Assembly: GCA_000231825.2 (NCBI GenBank)
Contig: JH720314.1
Span: forward strand, 186,001 to 250,000
DNA: 64,000 nt
Origin: Tetrahymena elliotti 4EA
Lineage: Eukaryota > Ciliophora > Oligohymenophorea > Hymenostomatida > Tetrahymenidae
Direction of reading: 5' to 3'
Position numbers and translations under genes: made by a program. The stretch's first letter is position 1. Each line of letters begins with the position of its first letter. This document shows positions 13,365 to 27,281 of the stretch, piece after piece. The notes below the pieces were generated by a model. It was given only the letters and a program-made list of their open reading frames with translations, was not told where the DNA came from and made no database searches.

Positions 13365-15640
13365 TCAAAAATAAGAATTTAAATATTATTATTTTTGAGA
13401 AACATATTTAAATATTTTTTTTGTGCAAAAATTATAAATAAATATTAAATTACCTTCGATTTAATTCAAAAAATTTTATTCGTCATTTTCCATTTTGTCT
13501 TTTATTTCATTTAATGTTAATTTAGTATTTTTCATCAAAGAAAGGAAGTCATTATGGGAATAGTTTTCATTATATTTCTAACGAATCAAGTTTATAACTT
13601 CAGTATCTAATTTAAATAAAATATTCGTTAAATTAAAAAATATAAAGAATTAGTTTTACAAACTCCATTATCTTCTGCATTATGGACTTTATTAGCCAAA
13701 ATAGCTTAAAACTTAGCCTTATTTTACTATTACCATTACTACAAATCTTTTTAGAATAAAAAAATATTTAATATAAGCTTATTGAGAAAATTAGTATTTT
13801 TTTTACTAACCATAGAATGTTCTGGGATAACAGCTTAATACTCTATACCAACTTCAGTTTTATTTTATCTATCTTCAGTGTTTCTAAATACTTACTCCCA
13901 GTATCTTTAATTTTGTTAATCGATCCTATCAAAATTTATTTAGACAAATTAATAAAAATTGATAAAAAAATAAATAAATAAATTTAGCTTTTATTATTCC
14001 AGTAAGAGCTTTAACAAAATAATATTGCTGAAATGCTTAATTAATTGAATTTTAAGGGAAATAAATTACTTTTGTTTAGTCTAGTGGCATGCTTTGCAGA
14101 GTAATTATTTTCCTTCGCTCGATTTTCTTATCTATTTTGATTTAATTTAGAACAAAAATTGAATAAAAATTTTCTTGATAGAAAAAAAAGTTGATTTACA
14201 TTGCTAAATTCAATTTATTTATCGCACTTTTTACAATATAAATATTTTGAATTGATGAATTTTTTATTTTTATCTTTTTCTTCTTATTATGAGCTATTTG
14301 TTTAAGAAGGAGATTGAACATCAATCAATTTCTGATTTTAATAATTTTTATTATTCTATGAGTTGTAGAATGCCTTTGAGGATGATGATGAAACTGAGTT
14401 ATTACTATTTTGATTTTAAAGTGCATGAGTAAAATTTTAAGAAGCTAAACAAAGATCATTTAATTTACTACTTTTTTACATATTTAAATTAATATTTTGA
14501 TTGCTGCTTTTTTATGGATAAGTGGAGCTGCTTTTTGTTTATTTTAAATGGTCTTTCCATTTTATTTTTTCTAATTTACTAGAAAACTAGTTATGGTTTA
14601 GTTTTTGTAAATCAAAAGAATTTAATTTAATTTAAGTTGCCCTAAATTAGTCATTTATGTGCAATTTATGAGGGTTTTAAACTTTCAGTATAGTCAAGTC
14701 TTCAGAAAAATCACAGACAGGAATAGATTTTATATTTTTTTGTGAAGTTTAAAATAATTTTTAGTACTGAGCACATTAGCCTATGTTATTGGCAGAATTA
14801 TTGATAGAAGAGTTATTTTTATTACTATTATTTTAGTAGCAATAAATTTCCTTAGGTTATGATATTTTGAATTCTTGATCATCATCTTCGTTATCACTCA
14901 AAATAATTAGTTATTACTTAGGAATATTTGTTTTACTTTCATTAATTTATCTGCTGTATTAGGTACTCTATGAAGTAGTTGTCTTATTGACTTTAGAATA
15001 ATTTTAAAAGATAATTTAGTTTATTTAATTTCTTATTGAAAAATTTTAATTTTTCTTTAATATTTGGCTTAATTTTTTGATTTAATCAATGAAAAAATAA
15101 TCGTTTTTTTAAAATTATTTTTTTTTAAATTAAAAAAAATAAAAAGTTCTTTCATTACAATTATTCTTATTTGAACTTGGTGCAGGTTCAGACTTGCTGG
15201 GTTAGTCGTATGAAGTAATTTTTGACACTATATTTGCATTGACTGCTGGTTAAGCTCCAAAAACTCTTTCGGTGGACTGCTTCAATATATTCTGGGATTA
15301 AGTATTATTGGACTTATCTAGATTTTTTTATCTTTATTTTTCTATTTATGGTTTTTCTATGACTTCAACAGAAGAAGAATCACTCTCAATGTGATTTGTC
15401 TGCATTTAAATATTTTAAGCAACTTAATCGTTATCGTCATCATCTTCTATAACAATAACACCGTTTTAGGAAGGCTTTTTAGAGTCTAGACCTTATTTTT
15501 TTGAAATATCTTTATTAGCCTTTTTTGTCTTAGAAAGATGGTCATCATAACTATTTGTTTAATGAGAAAATAAAAAGTTAAATATTAGTTTAAGCCTAGT
15601 TTAGAGAGGATTTATATTTGAATTTTAGTAAGAATAAAGT
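13365..15640 (-). CDS. ELM2-like domain protein (5' end unresolved)
   Basis: ELM2 domains recruit histone deacetylases in MTA/MIER/RERE-type corepressors. Around 13900-13820 a minus-strand exon reads YWEQVFRNTEDR and then VGIEYQAVIPEH, matching the ELM2 signature VGxxxQAxIP. After two introns it continues with VINLIRQKYNENYSHNDF and a LMKNTKLTLNEIKDKM helix, like the C-terminal half of ELM2. No SANT domain was seen. Upstream exons (about 15560-14180) are Ser/Asn/Gln-rich with acidic runs, followed by a YCKKC pair near 14200 and an LCKAC pair near 14100 that could bind zinc. The frame is open back to a TGA at about 15640 without an in-frame ATG, so a 5' exon is missing from the model. The 13365 stop is the first in-frame TGA and could be moved by an unrecognised intron. 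Confidence 0.6.
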
Positions 15641-16207
15641 CAATAAATTAACCCACAATACTCTACTTAGTTAGTTTCTTAAAAATTTTGTTTAAAGCTT
15701 TTTCTCCTTTAAAGAGTGGAATTAATAAATGAAGAATTAGATTTCAGAAGTGAAAAAATTATTATTATTAAAATAATATACCTAAAAAAAGAAAAAAATT
15801 TGATTGAAATTGAGTGAAGATTTGACAGAAATGACAGCTTCAATGAAGAAAAAATGGTATAAAAAACAAAATGACAGGATAAAAAAGTGTAAAATTGAAT
15901 GCAATTATTTTAGAGAGTTTGAAAAGAAAGGCGAGTTTGGAGAAATTTAAATTACCCACCCCTATATATTGATTTTTTTTACAAATTTATTTAATTTTTC
16001 CTTATGCATCAAAAAGAGGATGGATCATTATAATTATTTTGCCTCTTCTTTTTTTTTCTTCTATGATTAAGTCAACTCTAAAAGAAACAGTAAAAAGAAA
16101 AAAAGTAAAAGCAAAAAGAGAAGAAAGAAAGAAAAATAAATTTTGATGATTAATCAAAGAAAATCTGAATAAATAAATATTAACAATCAAATGAAAAAAA
16201 TCAAATA
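15641..16207. other. Intergenic, poly-purine/poly-pyrimidine rich
   Basis: It contains long T- and A-runs and a GGGTACCC palindrome near 16260 just beyond its edge. The plus strand is open from about 15832, but only because TGA is rare here; I do not support a gene. The missing first exon of the ELM2-like gene may lie here. Confidence 0.4.
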
Positions 16208-17037
16208 TCATTATATCTTCTTTCTTCTTCTTTTTTTAACTTTTTAATTAAATTAGAGGGGTACCCTATTAAGGTTATATTTTAAAGAAAACTTCTTTTA
16301 GAAGAAAGCTTTTTTTTTTAAAAAAAAGAAGATAATCATTTTAATAAAGCTTGATTCTTTTAAGAGCTTTAAAATGATTTAATCTGTCTCAAATAAATCT
16401 TAATGTTTGTTTTTATGTTGATATAAGTACCTTGCTTACTTCTGCTTGACGTTTCCTAGCATAGAATTCATTACTTGTCCATTTTCAGAATTGTCTATTC
16501 TTCTTTCCTTAGAGCCAAAGCTATGAGGTTGTATGAATAAATTTTTCATGTTTTTATTCATTAAATAGTCAAAAGCAGTACCGTTTCTCAAATGTTATTA
16601 ATATTCTTAATCATATGAGTAAAATTAAGGATAATTTCTATATATAAAAAAACATTTTAAAAATAATTCGAAGGTGTGTTTGTGTTAAAGAAAACAAACA
16701 CTTTTAAACACTTATTTATTTGAACGTGCATAATTTATTCCAAATAAAAATTATCAGAGGAGAGTACAGTTGGGGAATTTAAGTTTAAAATTATCGATAT
16801 TAACTCACTGTAGTGCTTGATCAATATTGGTCATTTTTAAAATACAAAATAAATTAATTTATTATTCAAGAGCAACTCAAAATATATTTTATTTCTTAAT
16901 AAAAGAAAAAGAAAGTACAAGTGATTCTTTTTTGTAAATTTAAAATCTTTAAAACAAAACCTAAAGGTTTCTTTCAATGTTTGATTAAAGGACTGCTGAA
17001 TGTGAAAAGCCTCCTTCATATCAGAGGAAAATTTCAT
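16208..17037 (-). CDS. Small protein, 168 aa, unknown
   Basis: Two exons, 17037-16961 and 16637-16208, join in phase 2 across a 323-bp intron (GTTTTG..TATATAG) and total 169 codons including TGA at 16208-16210. The first exon reads MKFSSDMKEAFHIQQSFN; the second has NYPQFYSYDQEYQQHLRN, NGTAFDYLMNKNMKNLF and IQPHSFGSKERR. The last about 45 residues are Phe/Lys-rich and low complexity, so the true C-terminus could be shorter if another intron is present. It has no recognised domain. It sits only 67 bp downstream of the stop of the next minus-strand gene. Confidence 0.55.
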
Positions 17038-17104
17038 CCATGAATATTAGAAAATTAAATAAATTAAAATTTTTCATATTATATTGTTAAATTAGCAAAT
17101 TGTC

Positions 17105-18112
17105 TCATTTTTCATGGGCATAAAAAATTTTAAACACGAATCTTATACGTCTACCATCCATCAGACAAAATGCTGTCTAGATTAACTCAAAATTTAAATT
17201 CATTAATTTTCATAGATTGTTGTAAAATTTTTTATATTATCTATTATAATTTGAAAGATGAAACTGATAGTCATTTGAATGAAAAAAAAGTGAAAAATAA
17301 AATGATATTAAAATAAAATATTTAATTACATAGCACTGTTCTAGGGTTGAATAAAGTAGTAATAAGGGTTGCTGAATGACATTTTTTCGTCTTTAAAATC
17401 CTAACAGTAATTTCTAAGAGTTCTCTACTTATGTATCAAGAAATGCAAAGGAAGTGAGTAGGGAAATATCGCTTCTGGGTGTTTTTGTTGCAGAAATCCT
17501 TTTAGTTTGAAATCGCCTTTATCTAATATTGATTATCCTCGATTAATTTTATTTTGAAAAAAAAAATTAATTAAAAGTTAATAAATTTATTAATATAATA
17601 AATAATTATAAAATTTCTTAATATTATCCCTTTACTTAAATCTCTTAAATCAAATTTTTTCTAAAATAAATCACAAGGTATAATAATTATTATTATATAT
17701 ATCAAAAACCTATTATTCTTTTTGTTCTTCTCACATTCTCACATAGATTACCTCTCGACCTTCTTACATACCTTATCCCTTCAAAACAATATATCACTCT
17801 CCCTTAGTTTAAGTGTTATGCACTTTAATTAGTCTGAATTTTTTTAAATATTTTCTTCAATAAATTAAGTAAGTATAATCAGGCAATAGAAAAAAATACC
17901 ATATTTAAATTTAATTGTTTCCTATTGAATGAATTTTAAATATCAGTTAGATCTTGGCCCAGCTCTGGAAGTGCTTCAAAAATATTATATTTAACTTTAA
18001 TTAATTCAGAATTCACCTCATTCTAAATGATTAATTGATTTTTCAAATTTATTTTGTAAAATAATATTTTAAATGATTTTATAAAAAATAAATACATTTT
18101 ATAAGAAGACAT
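17105..18112 (-). CDS. Small multi-exon protein, unknown
   Basis: The start is ATG at 18112-18110 (MSSYKMYLFFIKSF). Exon 1 (18112-17900) carries YNIFEALPELGQDLTDIQ; exon 2 (17854-17772) ends at a strong GTATGTAAG donor; exon 3 starts at 17660 (KNLIQEIQ). A later exon (about 17535-17335) reads KGDFKLKGFLQQKHPEAIF and YYYFIQPQNS, and the last reads FCLMDGRRIRFVFKIFYAHEK before TGA at 17105-17107. The joins near 17540-17640 and 17180-17330 are unresolved: two phases are possible, one ending early near 17435. No domain was recognised. The hydrophobic N-terminus might be a membrane anchor. Confidence 0.45.
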
Positions 18113-19723
18113 AAATTATCAAATCAGGCTTTACTTTTTCCTCAAATTTATTTATTATAAAAGAATAAAATAAATAATGAACAAAGTGAAGAGAGCGCAG
18201 TCCTCTAAAAATATTTTTTATAAATAGACATAGAATGAGAACAATTATTTTATCAACTCTAAAAAGTAACTTTTCTCATTTTCTTTAAGCAAAGTGCTTG
18301 CTATAGAATATATTATTCTCTCATTAAAAAAGGATTTTTTTATTTTTTTATGCAATAAGAGTTGACGTAGAGAAAAAAGCAATTGTAATTTATATAGTGT
18401 AAATAAAAAATTATTATTTGAGCCACAAAAATTTTGAGGATTTTGCTTTAAATTCAAAATACAGTGAAATTAAACAGATATAAAATGTTTATTAAAATTA
18501 TTTAATTTTTATTTTCATGGCCACTTCTATTGAAACTTAAATACACTCCTTTCTTCTCTACTATTTATTATACATATCTCTCATTTTTAATACACTAATT
18601 TTTACTCTTTGATCTTAAGCTGAAAAAATTAAATAGTATGTTTCAATCTATTCCATAAACCTAGGAAATCATATGTAAAATGTATTAAAAGAAAATATTT
18701 TAGTAAACTAAGCGAAGAAGTTAAGTTATAATCCTTGAACAAAAAAACTAATTTTTTGAGTATTTTTCTTCAAACTAAAATTTTGTTTTATCTATTTCAC
18801 TTAAAATAAATGCTCTCTCTGGCTTTAATGCAAAATGTAATGAAAGTAATTCAAGCCAAATATAGAGAAGAAACACTTTTATTTCACATTTATTTATTAA
18901 TGAGCCATAAAATATATTTTAAAAATATTTAAAATAAGGCACTCTCTTTTTTAGTAATATATTTTAGTGTAATTTCCTTTTAACTTAGGCTTTTATCTTT
19001 TCATAAATTTAAAAAATAAAGTTAGTCCCATGTATATTTATCTTTATTGATTTATCTCCACTTCTCTCCCCACCGAATTTATCAATACTTAATTATAGTC
19101 TAATTAATAAATTTACTAAATCACAACTCATAGAGTCATGCTATTTAAGCTAAGTTAATTTCCATTCCATTATTTTTACAAAACTCTATAAAAAATAAAA
19201 AGAAATAGCAACAAAATATGTTTTAATATATTTTAAAAATATAGATTTTCATTTTGAAATAAAAATGATCTAATAACTTCTTAAATTTATTAACACCTTA
19301 AAATAAAAATAAAAAGCTCATCAAAATATAAAAAACATAAAAAATATTTTCTTTGAAGTATTGTTTTAAAAAAATATTTCTATTAATTAAAATCATAAAA
19401 TTTTTTAATAAAAACAAACGAAATTAATATAATTCTTGACTTAACTTTTATTTAATGATACCAATTAAAAAATTAGTAAAAATAAGAAAGTTTTTATGAT
19501 GAAATGTGTTATAAAAATAAGATTTTAAAATGTTTTTAAATTCTACATAAAACAAATAAAAACATTTGATATTTAAAAAAGATAAATTTTATAAATAAAC
19601 TTGAATGATTTGTCTTGAAAAGAAATTAATTTCCAATTCTTATGAGAATTTATCAAATTATTTTTTATTAAGATGTTTAAATCATTCTCATTTATCATCA
19701 TCAGTAAGTAAGAGATGATTATT
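18113..19723. other. AT-rich intergenic region
   Basis: It lies between the preceding small gene and NOP2. A minus-strand frame at 18457-18245 (70 codons, Leu/Lys/Phe-rich) is open, but nothing around it supports splicing into a gene. The rest is bare AT-rich DNA. Confidence 0.45.
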
Positions 19724-22362
<2,639 letters not shown>

Positions 22363-23390
22363 TTTTATAATAGTTTATTTATAAAGTTGATTTTATTAAT
22401 GTTTTTTTGCTTTGTTTTGTATTATTATGTTTATCCTTTACTATTTATTTTTTTACTCTAAATAGAATTATTGCTTTAAATGGTACATTCAAAATAAAAA
22501 AGAATCTTAAATTTATGCAAAATATATTTATACTTCTAAACGAATAGTTTGTTTTATTAAATCTTTTCAAAATATTTACATTTTTATTTAAAAAAACACT
22601 CATTTCAATTTACCAAAGATAATTCTTATTCTTCCACAATAAAATTATTTTTATTTGAAATTAAAAGAAAATTAACACATACAAAAAATAATTTACTTTA
22701 ACAAAAATATGTATTTCCAATAACTTTAACAAAAAAAAGTATTTTTTAATTTATTCACATAACTCTTATTTTTTTAAATTCGAATTATTTTTAAAATAAA
22801 TCTTCTAAAATTAAGTAAAAATTCATTTTAATTATTTGATTAACAAAAAAATTATTTTTTATTGATAATAAGCTTGACAAATTTTTGATTAAAATTTTCA
22901 GAATAGAGAATTTATCAAATTTTGAGATTTGAAGTTAAATAAAATATTTAAAAAGTTAATTGAAAAAAATAAAATGATTGAGAATATTTACAGTAATTTT
23001 TTTAAAGTGTGATAATTATATTTAATAAATGAAATTTTATTAATTTTTACACTAGGATAAATAAAAAAATAGTCTAATTTATGGCTAAAAAGCTAGATTT
23101 TGAAAAATCAAAGTAAAATTGAGTTATATATTAATTTTATAAAAAATTCTTATTTATTTTTGATTCATTAAAGAAATTAAAAAATAATAAATAAAAAATA
23201 ACCAATTATTTCCAAATTTCTTTAATTCTTGAAAGTCAATAATATCAAAAATAAATTCTCAAAATACTTTTATTTATTCTATTTGATTTATTTTTTATTT
23301 TTAAATTAAAAAATATTAGATTCCAAAAAATGAGAACAAAAAAATATTAGAAAATTTGTACATAGTTAGGATGATTCATTTAGGTAAAAT
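22363..23390. other. AT-rich intergenic region
   Basis: About 1 kb of poly-A/T-rich DNA between the NOP2 start and the stop of the TFIIB-like gene. No supported frame; it presumably includes the NOP2 promoter. Confidence 0.5.
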
Positions 23391-24365
23391 TCAATTTTTT
23401 TAGAGATTTGAATAATCTTTCCAATTATACTGTTAGTATTTTATGTCATTAAATAGAGTGACTAAGTTAGGTAATATAGAGTGTTCGTAGAATTTTTTAA
23501 TTGTTCCATCAGATTTATCGCAGACTTTTGATAAATCTTTGAGAGTTTTATTATTTAAATCAGGATTATTGCTTAATTTAGTAACAGCATAAAGTGCAGC
23601 CGCAGCCTTAGTTTAATCTTATTCACCATTTGAAATTTGGCTTTCTTTGATTTATTAGCATAAAGCTAAATAACCCTTTTTGTCATTTTCGTTAAGTGAG
23701 AGAGCTTTGGCATATTCTTCAGCATATTTTTTAAGATCTACCTTATCAAATAAAATTTCATAGATTTTTTATTTATCTTCAAATTAATTTTTCTTAATAT
23801 TCTCTAATTCTTTTTCAACATCTTCGTACTTGACTCCAGCTACATTGCAAATACTTTTGAGGTTTAACATTGACTCATCAATTTTTAAAAGTCTCACAAA
23901 TATGTAAATTGCAACTACACCTCTTCTTTTAAGCTATGATGAATTGGCTTCTTTTTCTTTAGTCTGATTTGGATTCGAGTAATCCATATTTTATAAAATA
24001 TTGAAATAATTTTCAATTTCAAAGATCTCTCTTTTTTCGAATTGCAAAAACTCGCACCATTTATTAAGCTATTTACGAATATTCTTTCTATCATCTTCAT
24101 CAGCTTTTCTTTTTTTCTTGCCTGTTTATTCATCGAAAACATCTCTACCAATTTTAATAACAAAATCCTTTCCATCTTAAACAAGACCTCTCATTTTATT
24201 CATTTGATCAGGATCATTTTCATAGTTATTAACTTCTTATTCAAAAGTTTTGTAGTGACTCTCAACTACATATCCACAAGAGAAGCACTTAACATTACCC
24301 TTAATACGATCATGTCTAACTTTTTAACTGTGGCATTTAATGCACTCTTCGTTTTCGTCACTCAT
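23391..24365 (-). CDS. Divergent TFIIB/BRF-family transcription factor, 324 aa, intronless
   Basis: TFIIB-family proteins recruit RNA polymerase to promoters through an N-terminal zinc ribbon and two cyclin folds. The single frame (ATG 24365, TGA 23391-23393) starts with a zinc ribbon: Cys8-x2-Cys11 and Cys27-x2-Cys30 followed by GYVVES. A basic linker (KMRGLVQDG; KKKRKADEDD, about 60-90) and two all-helical halves of about 90 residues follow. The second half contains QTKAAAALYAVTKLSNN, the alanine-rich helix typical of TFIIB cyclin repeats, then TLKDLSKVCDKSDGTIKKFY, matching the DNA-contacting helix-turn-helix pattern. The B-reader/B-linker motifs of canonical TFIIB are weak, so this may be a paralogue (Brf/Rrn7-like or ciliate-specific) rather than the general factor. 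Confidence 0.75.
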
Positions 24366-24674
24366 TTTAACTATGAACTTTTTATGTTGTTTTTTTAATA
24401 AGAAAAATATTAATTAATTATTTTTACTTTATTTATTTTTAATAAATTTTTCATTTTGTCTATGATTTTGAACCACTGAGGACAGAGTATTTTTTATTAG
24501 ACATAAATAATAAATTATTTCCTTCTACTATTTCTACCGATCTAATTATAGCATCTTTCTTCAAAACAGAAAAAAGTGAAAATAATTTTTTTATTCTGAT
24601 TTTCTTAAAACGAAAAGAGTTTAATTTGAAATTAATTGGTTTAATTTGATGCATTGTTCTGGGTTGCTTAAAAG

Positions 24675-25618
24675 TCAAAAAGAAAAGAAGTAATAATATA
24701 TAAATAAATAATTACAAAATACAATTTAAAATAGAAGTTAATTGACATTAAGCATGAATTTAATCTATTGTTATTATTATATAGTTTTCAAATTTTTAGC
24801 CAAAATTTTAGAGGGTTTTGATGAATTCAAAAAATTATTTATATAATAAATAAAAAATTGCATCAACTAAGACACAAGTTTTTTTTATTTTGAATCATTC
24901 ATCTAAAATAAGTTGATCTACTTCTCTCCTTTAGGAAATAAGGGACATTACTTTTTTATATAAAATAGTTGTTTAATATGAGTAAGTTCTATAAAATTAA
25001 GCTATTCAGTATGGGATGAAAAATAACAAAATATTTACTCTTAATAGAAATTGCAGCTTTATCTATATTTATTTGGAGTGTTTAATTAAGATTAAGGTGG
25101 GGAAGGACCCAGGATTTATTTGACAATATTCTGATCATATTATTCGTACGACTGAAGATTGTTTTAATTAGTAAAGTTAGTAAAAGAGAGGCGTTTATTA
25201 GGTTAAAATGGTGGAGAATAGGTAGCATAATCATAAGAAGAATAAGGCCTAGGAGCATTAGGTATTGGGGCCATATTCTGAAAATTCTTATTAAAAGTGT
25301 ATTAGTTTTACTATTCCTATTAAACATATTGATAATAATCTCTATAAGAAGGATTATATATATTATTTCTTGGAGATGGTAAGCTTGCTCTTTATTTTAG
25401 AAACTGTATTGCCATTTCTTGTCTTTGAATTCTCTCTAATTCTTTTTGCTGCCTATAATTTTCATAATTTTATTAAATTCAATCAAGTTAAATAACAATT
25501 AAACTTTGCTTTTTCATAAAAATAAATGTTGGTATTACTTTTTTTGTCCTATCTTGTATGATAAAATGATGATTAAAGGGACTAAGACTATGATAAGTCC
25601 TATTGTTATTTAATGCAT
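24675..25618 (-). CDS. Single-pass membrane protein with Pro/Tyr/Gln-rich tail
   Basis: Exon 1 (25618-25539) encodes MHQITIGLIIVLVPLIII and SYKIGQKK, an N-terminal transmembrane helix with a basic stop-transfer. Exon 2 starts at 25452 (phase 2) with a charged helix (QQKELERIQRQEMAIQFLKQ), then a disordered Pro/Tyr/Gln/Asn region including YNPSYRDYYQY, MAPIPNAPRPYSSYDY and ILGPSPPQSQLNTP. Two ends are possible: continuous reading to TGA 24675-24677 (285 aa), or splicing of a short GTAAAT..TGAATAG intron near 25040-25000 giving an earlier TGA at 24899-24901 with tail KSNVPYFLKERSRSTYFR. The second looks more protein-like. Tyr/Pro motifs could bind WW or SH3-like partners; this is inference only. 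Confidence 0.6.
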
Positions 25619-26059
25619 TTCTAAACTTTTAAGGTTATTATATTGGTAAAATTGATTTTGATCTTAGAAGAAATTTCAGTCCCTATTATTAGCTTTAACT
25701 CTATTTGGAATTTATTGTTAGAAAAACCTTCTTAACTTTTAGATAAGCCAAAAAAAGTGTATCTACTAATTTTTTTATCAATATTAATTTTAAGAATAAG
25801 AGAGTGTATGCAAAATCTTTAATTTGAAAAATTAATCTGATGAAAAATCACTTTTTAACGTTAAAATTTCTTTTCATTCACAAAATAAGAAAATAAATAT
25901 TTTTTAATAATATTTAGCTCAAGCAATTAGAATTATTCAGTTTTAACAATTTTGAAACAATTAATTATCAAAAAATTCTAAATAATATCAGTCTATTTAC
26001 ATTTTCTATATTTAATTGAAAATAGTATTTTAATACTTTTTAAATTTATTTATTAAAAG
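25619..26059. other. Divergent intergenic region
   Basis: It separates a minus-strand start (25618) from a plus-strand start (26060), so it should hold promoters for both. Sequence is AT-rich; no motif stands out. Confidence 0.45.
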
Positions 26060-26720
26060 ATGGAATATTTACAAAAACATTTTTATGAAGAAATTATTTA
26101 TTTCTTGAAGGATTTGATTAAGAATATTAACAAATTTTAATATAAAAAATTGTTTTTTGTACTGGTATTAAATTAAGTAAAAATAAATTTAGGAACTTTA
26201 TTTTAATTATTTAGGCAATTTACACTTTTTTTCCTTTAAGTAAATAAAGTAGAAAAAATAGAATTAGCTTGAATAGAGTAAATTATCTTTATCAATTTGA
26301 AGATGAGAAGAAAGAATTGAAAATAATATTAGTATTTAAAATATTAATTAAAAATAAATTAGAGAATATACTTTTGATTCAAAAGTATTTTTTTTAAAAC
26401 TTTAAAGCTGAATTGCACTGTTTTTTTTTAAATAGCACTTATTGGTTAGGATAGCATAAATCAAATATATAACCAAATATTATTGAAAAGAGAAGGTTTT
26501 TTGATTTAATTGTTAAATTTCTTATTAATTATTTAGCTATTACATTTATTTTTATATTTATTTTTACAGAAGTTATTATAAATATGACCAATAGGATTTT
26601 ACCATATATGGATAGAGATTAGCTCTTTATACATCTTCAAGTTTAATTAAAAAATTGCTGAAAGAAAAAGACAATGAAGACTTGATTAAAAATTAGATTG
26701 ATTTTATAATAAGCTTGTGA
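26060..26720 (+). CDS. Small protein, 161 aa, four exons, unknown
   Basis: Exons 26060-26164, 26215-26384, 26436-26495 and 26570-26720 join in consistent phase and total 162 codons ending in TGA. The start MEYLQKHFYEEIIYFLKDL is amphipathic. A hydrophobic KLFFVLAIYTFFPL segment (about 30-45) could be one membrane helix. Later parts read RVNYLYQFEDEKKELK, TYWLGQHKSNIQP, IIEKRRSYYKYDQQDF and YGQRLALYTSSSLIKKL. Exon 2 ends in a Leu/Ile/Lys-rich stretch that could be partly intronic. I do not recognise the family; the aromatic/charged central part looks like an ordered conserved domain. Confidence 0.5.
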
Positions 26721-26984
26721 GTTTGTTTATTTGGTGGTTTGCCTTGAAGATTGAATAAGTTCTTTGAATGAATAAAATGACAATTAATAAAAAAATAAAA
26801 TAAAAAGTGAGTTAACAAGAATTTTATTATTTTTTTGGAATAAAGTGTAATACATTATTATTTATATTTTGAAAAATAATAATAAAATATTAGAAAACAA
26901 AAAATTTAATTAATAAAAGCAAGATAGTAGTAAGATAAAAGCATAATTACATAAACTTTCATTATGTATATTAATTAACCAAAT

Positions 26985-27227
26985 ATGGAAGGAAACAACT
27001 AGTAAGAAAAGCAAGAGGAAATTGAAAAGAGAAAAATTTAGGAATTGAAGGAGAAGGTTCATGAGAAAAAGCGGACAGAATCAAGGTTAGCCTTTCAAGC
27101 AAATATTTTTTTTTCAGCTCTGTAGAGGGGGGTTGTTTGCATTTAAGTTGCTTTAGATCAATAATTATAAATTTAAATGATTTAAGGCTAATTAATTGTG
27201 AAACCAACTTCGAGATTTCCATGCTGA
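26985..27227 (+). CDS. Possible small protein, 80 aa
   Basis: An uninterrupted frame from ATG 26985 to TGA 27225-27227. It begins with a highly charged helix (MEGNNQQEKQEEIEKRKIQE, then LKEKVHEKKRTESRLAFQ) and then IFFSALQRGVVCIQVAL. The composition is protein-like, and the antisense frame of similar length is less so. It ends only 54 bp before the next start, so it may instead be the 5' exon of the importin-alpha-like gene. The basic helix would suit an importin-beta-binding segment, but no clean splice was found. Confidence 0.35.
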
Positions 27228-27281
27228 TTATAAGTCTACAATACCCTCCCTCTTAAGCTATAAATAATTTATATTAAAACC

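Noticed and set aside
15832..16390. Long plus-strand open frame beginning MTASMKKKWYKKQ
   Set aside because: Open mainly because TGA is rare in such AT-rich DNA. It becomes poly-Phe/Lys and overlaps the better-supported minus-strand gene at 16208-17037.
18245..18457. Minus-strand frame MNLKQNPQNFCGSNNN..
   Set aside because: Leu/Lys/Phe-rich composition typical of translated AT-rich DNA; no neighbouring exon or splice signal.
24449..24678. Minus-strand 76-codon frame (MTFKQPRTMHQIK..)
   Set aside because: It overlaps one possible 3' end of the membrane-protein gene by 4 bases, has no splice context and no recognisable domain. Kept only as a note.
25082..25327. Minus-strand frame starting MFNRNSKTNTLL
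   Set aside because: It is out of frame with the in-phase membrane-protein exon whose Pro/Tyr-rich reading is clearly better and joins to an N-terminal TM exon.
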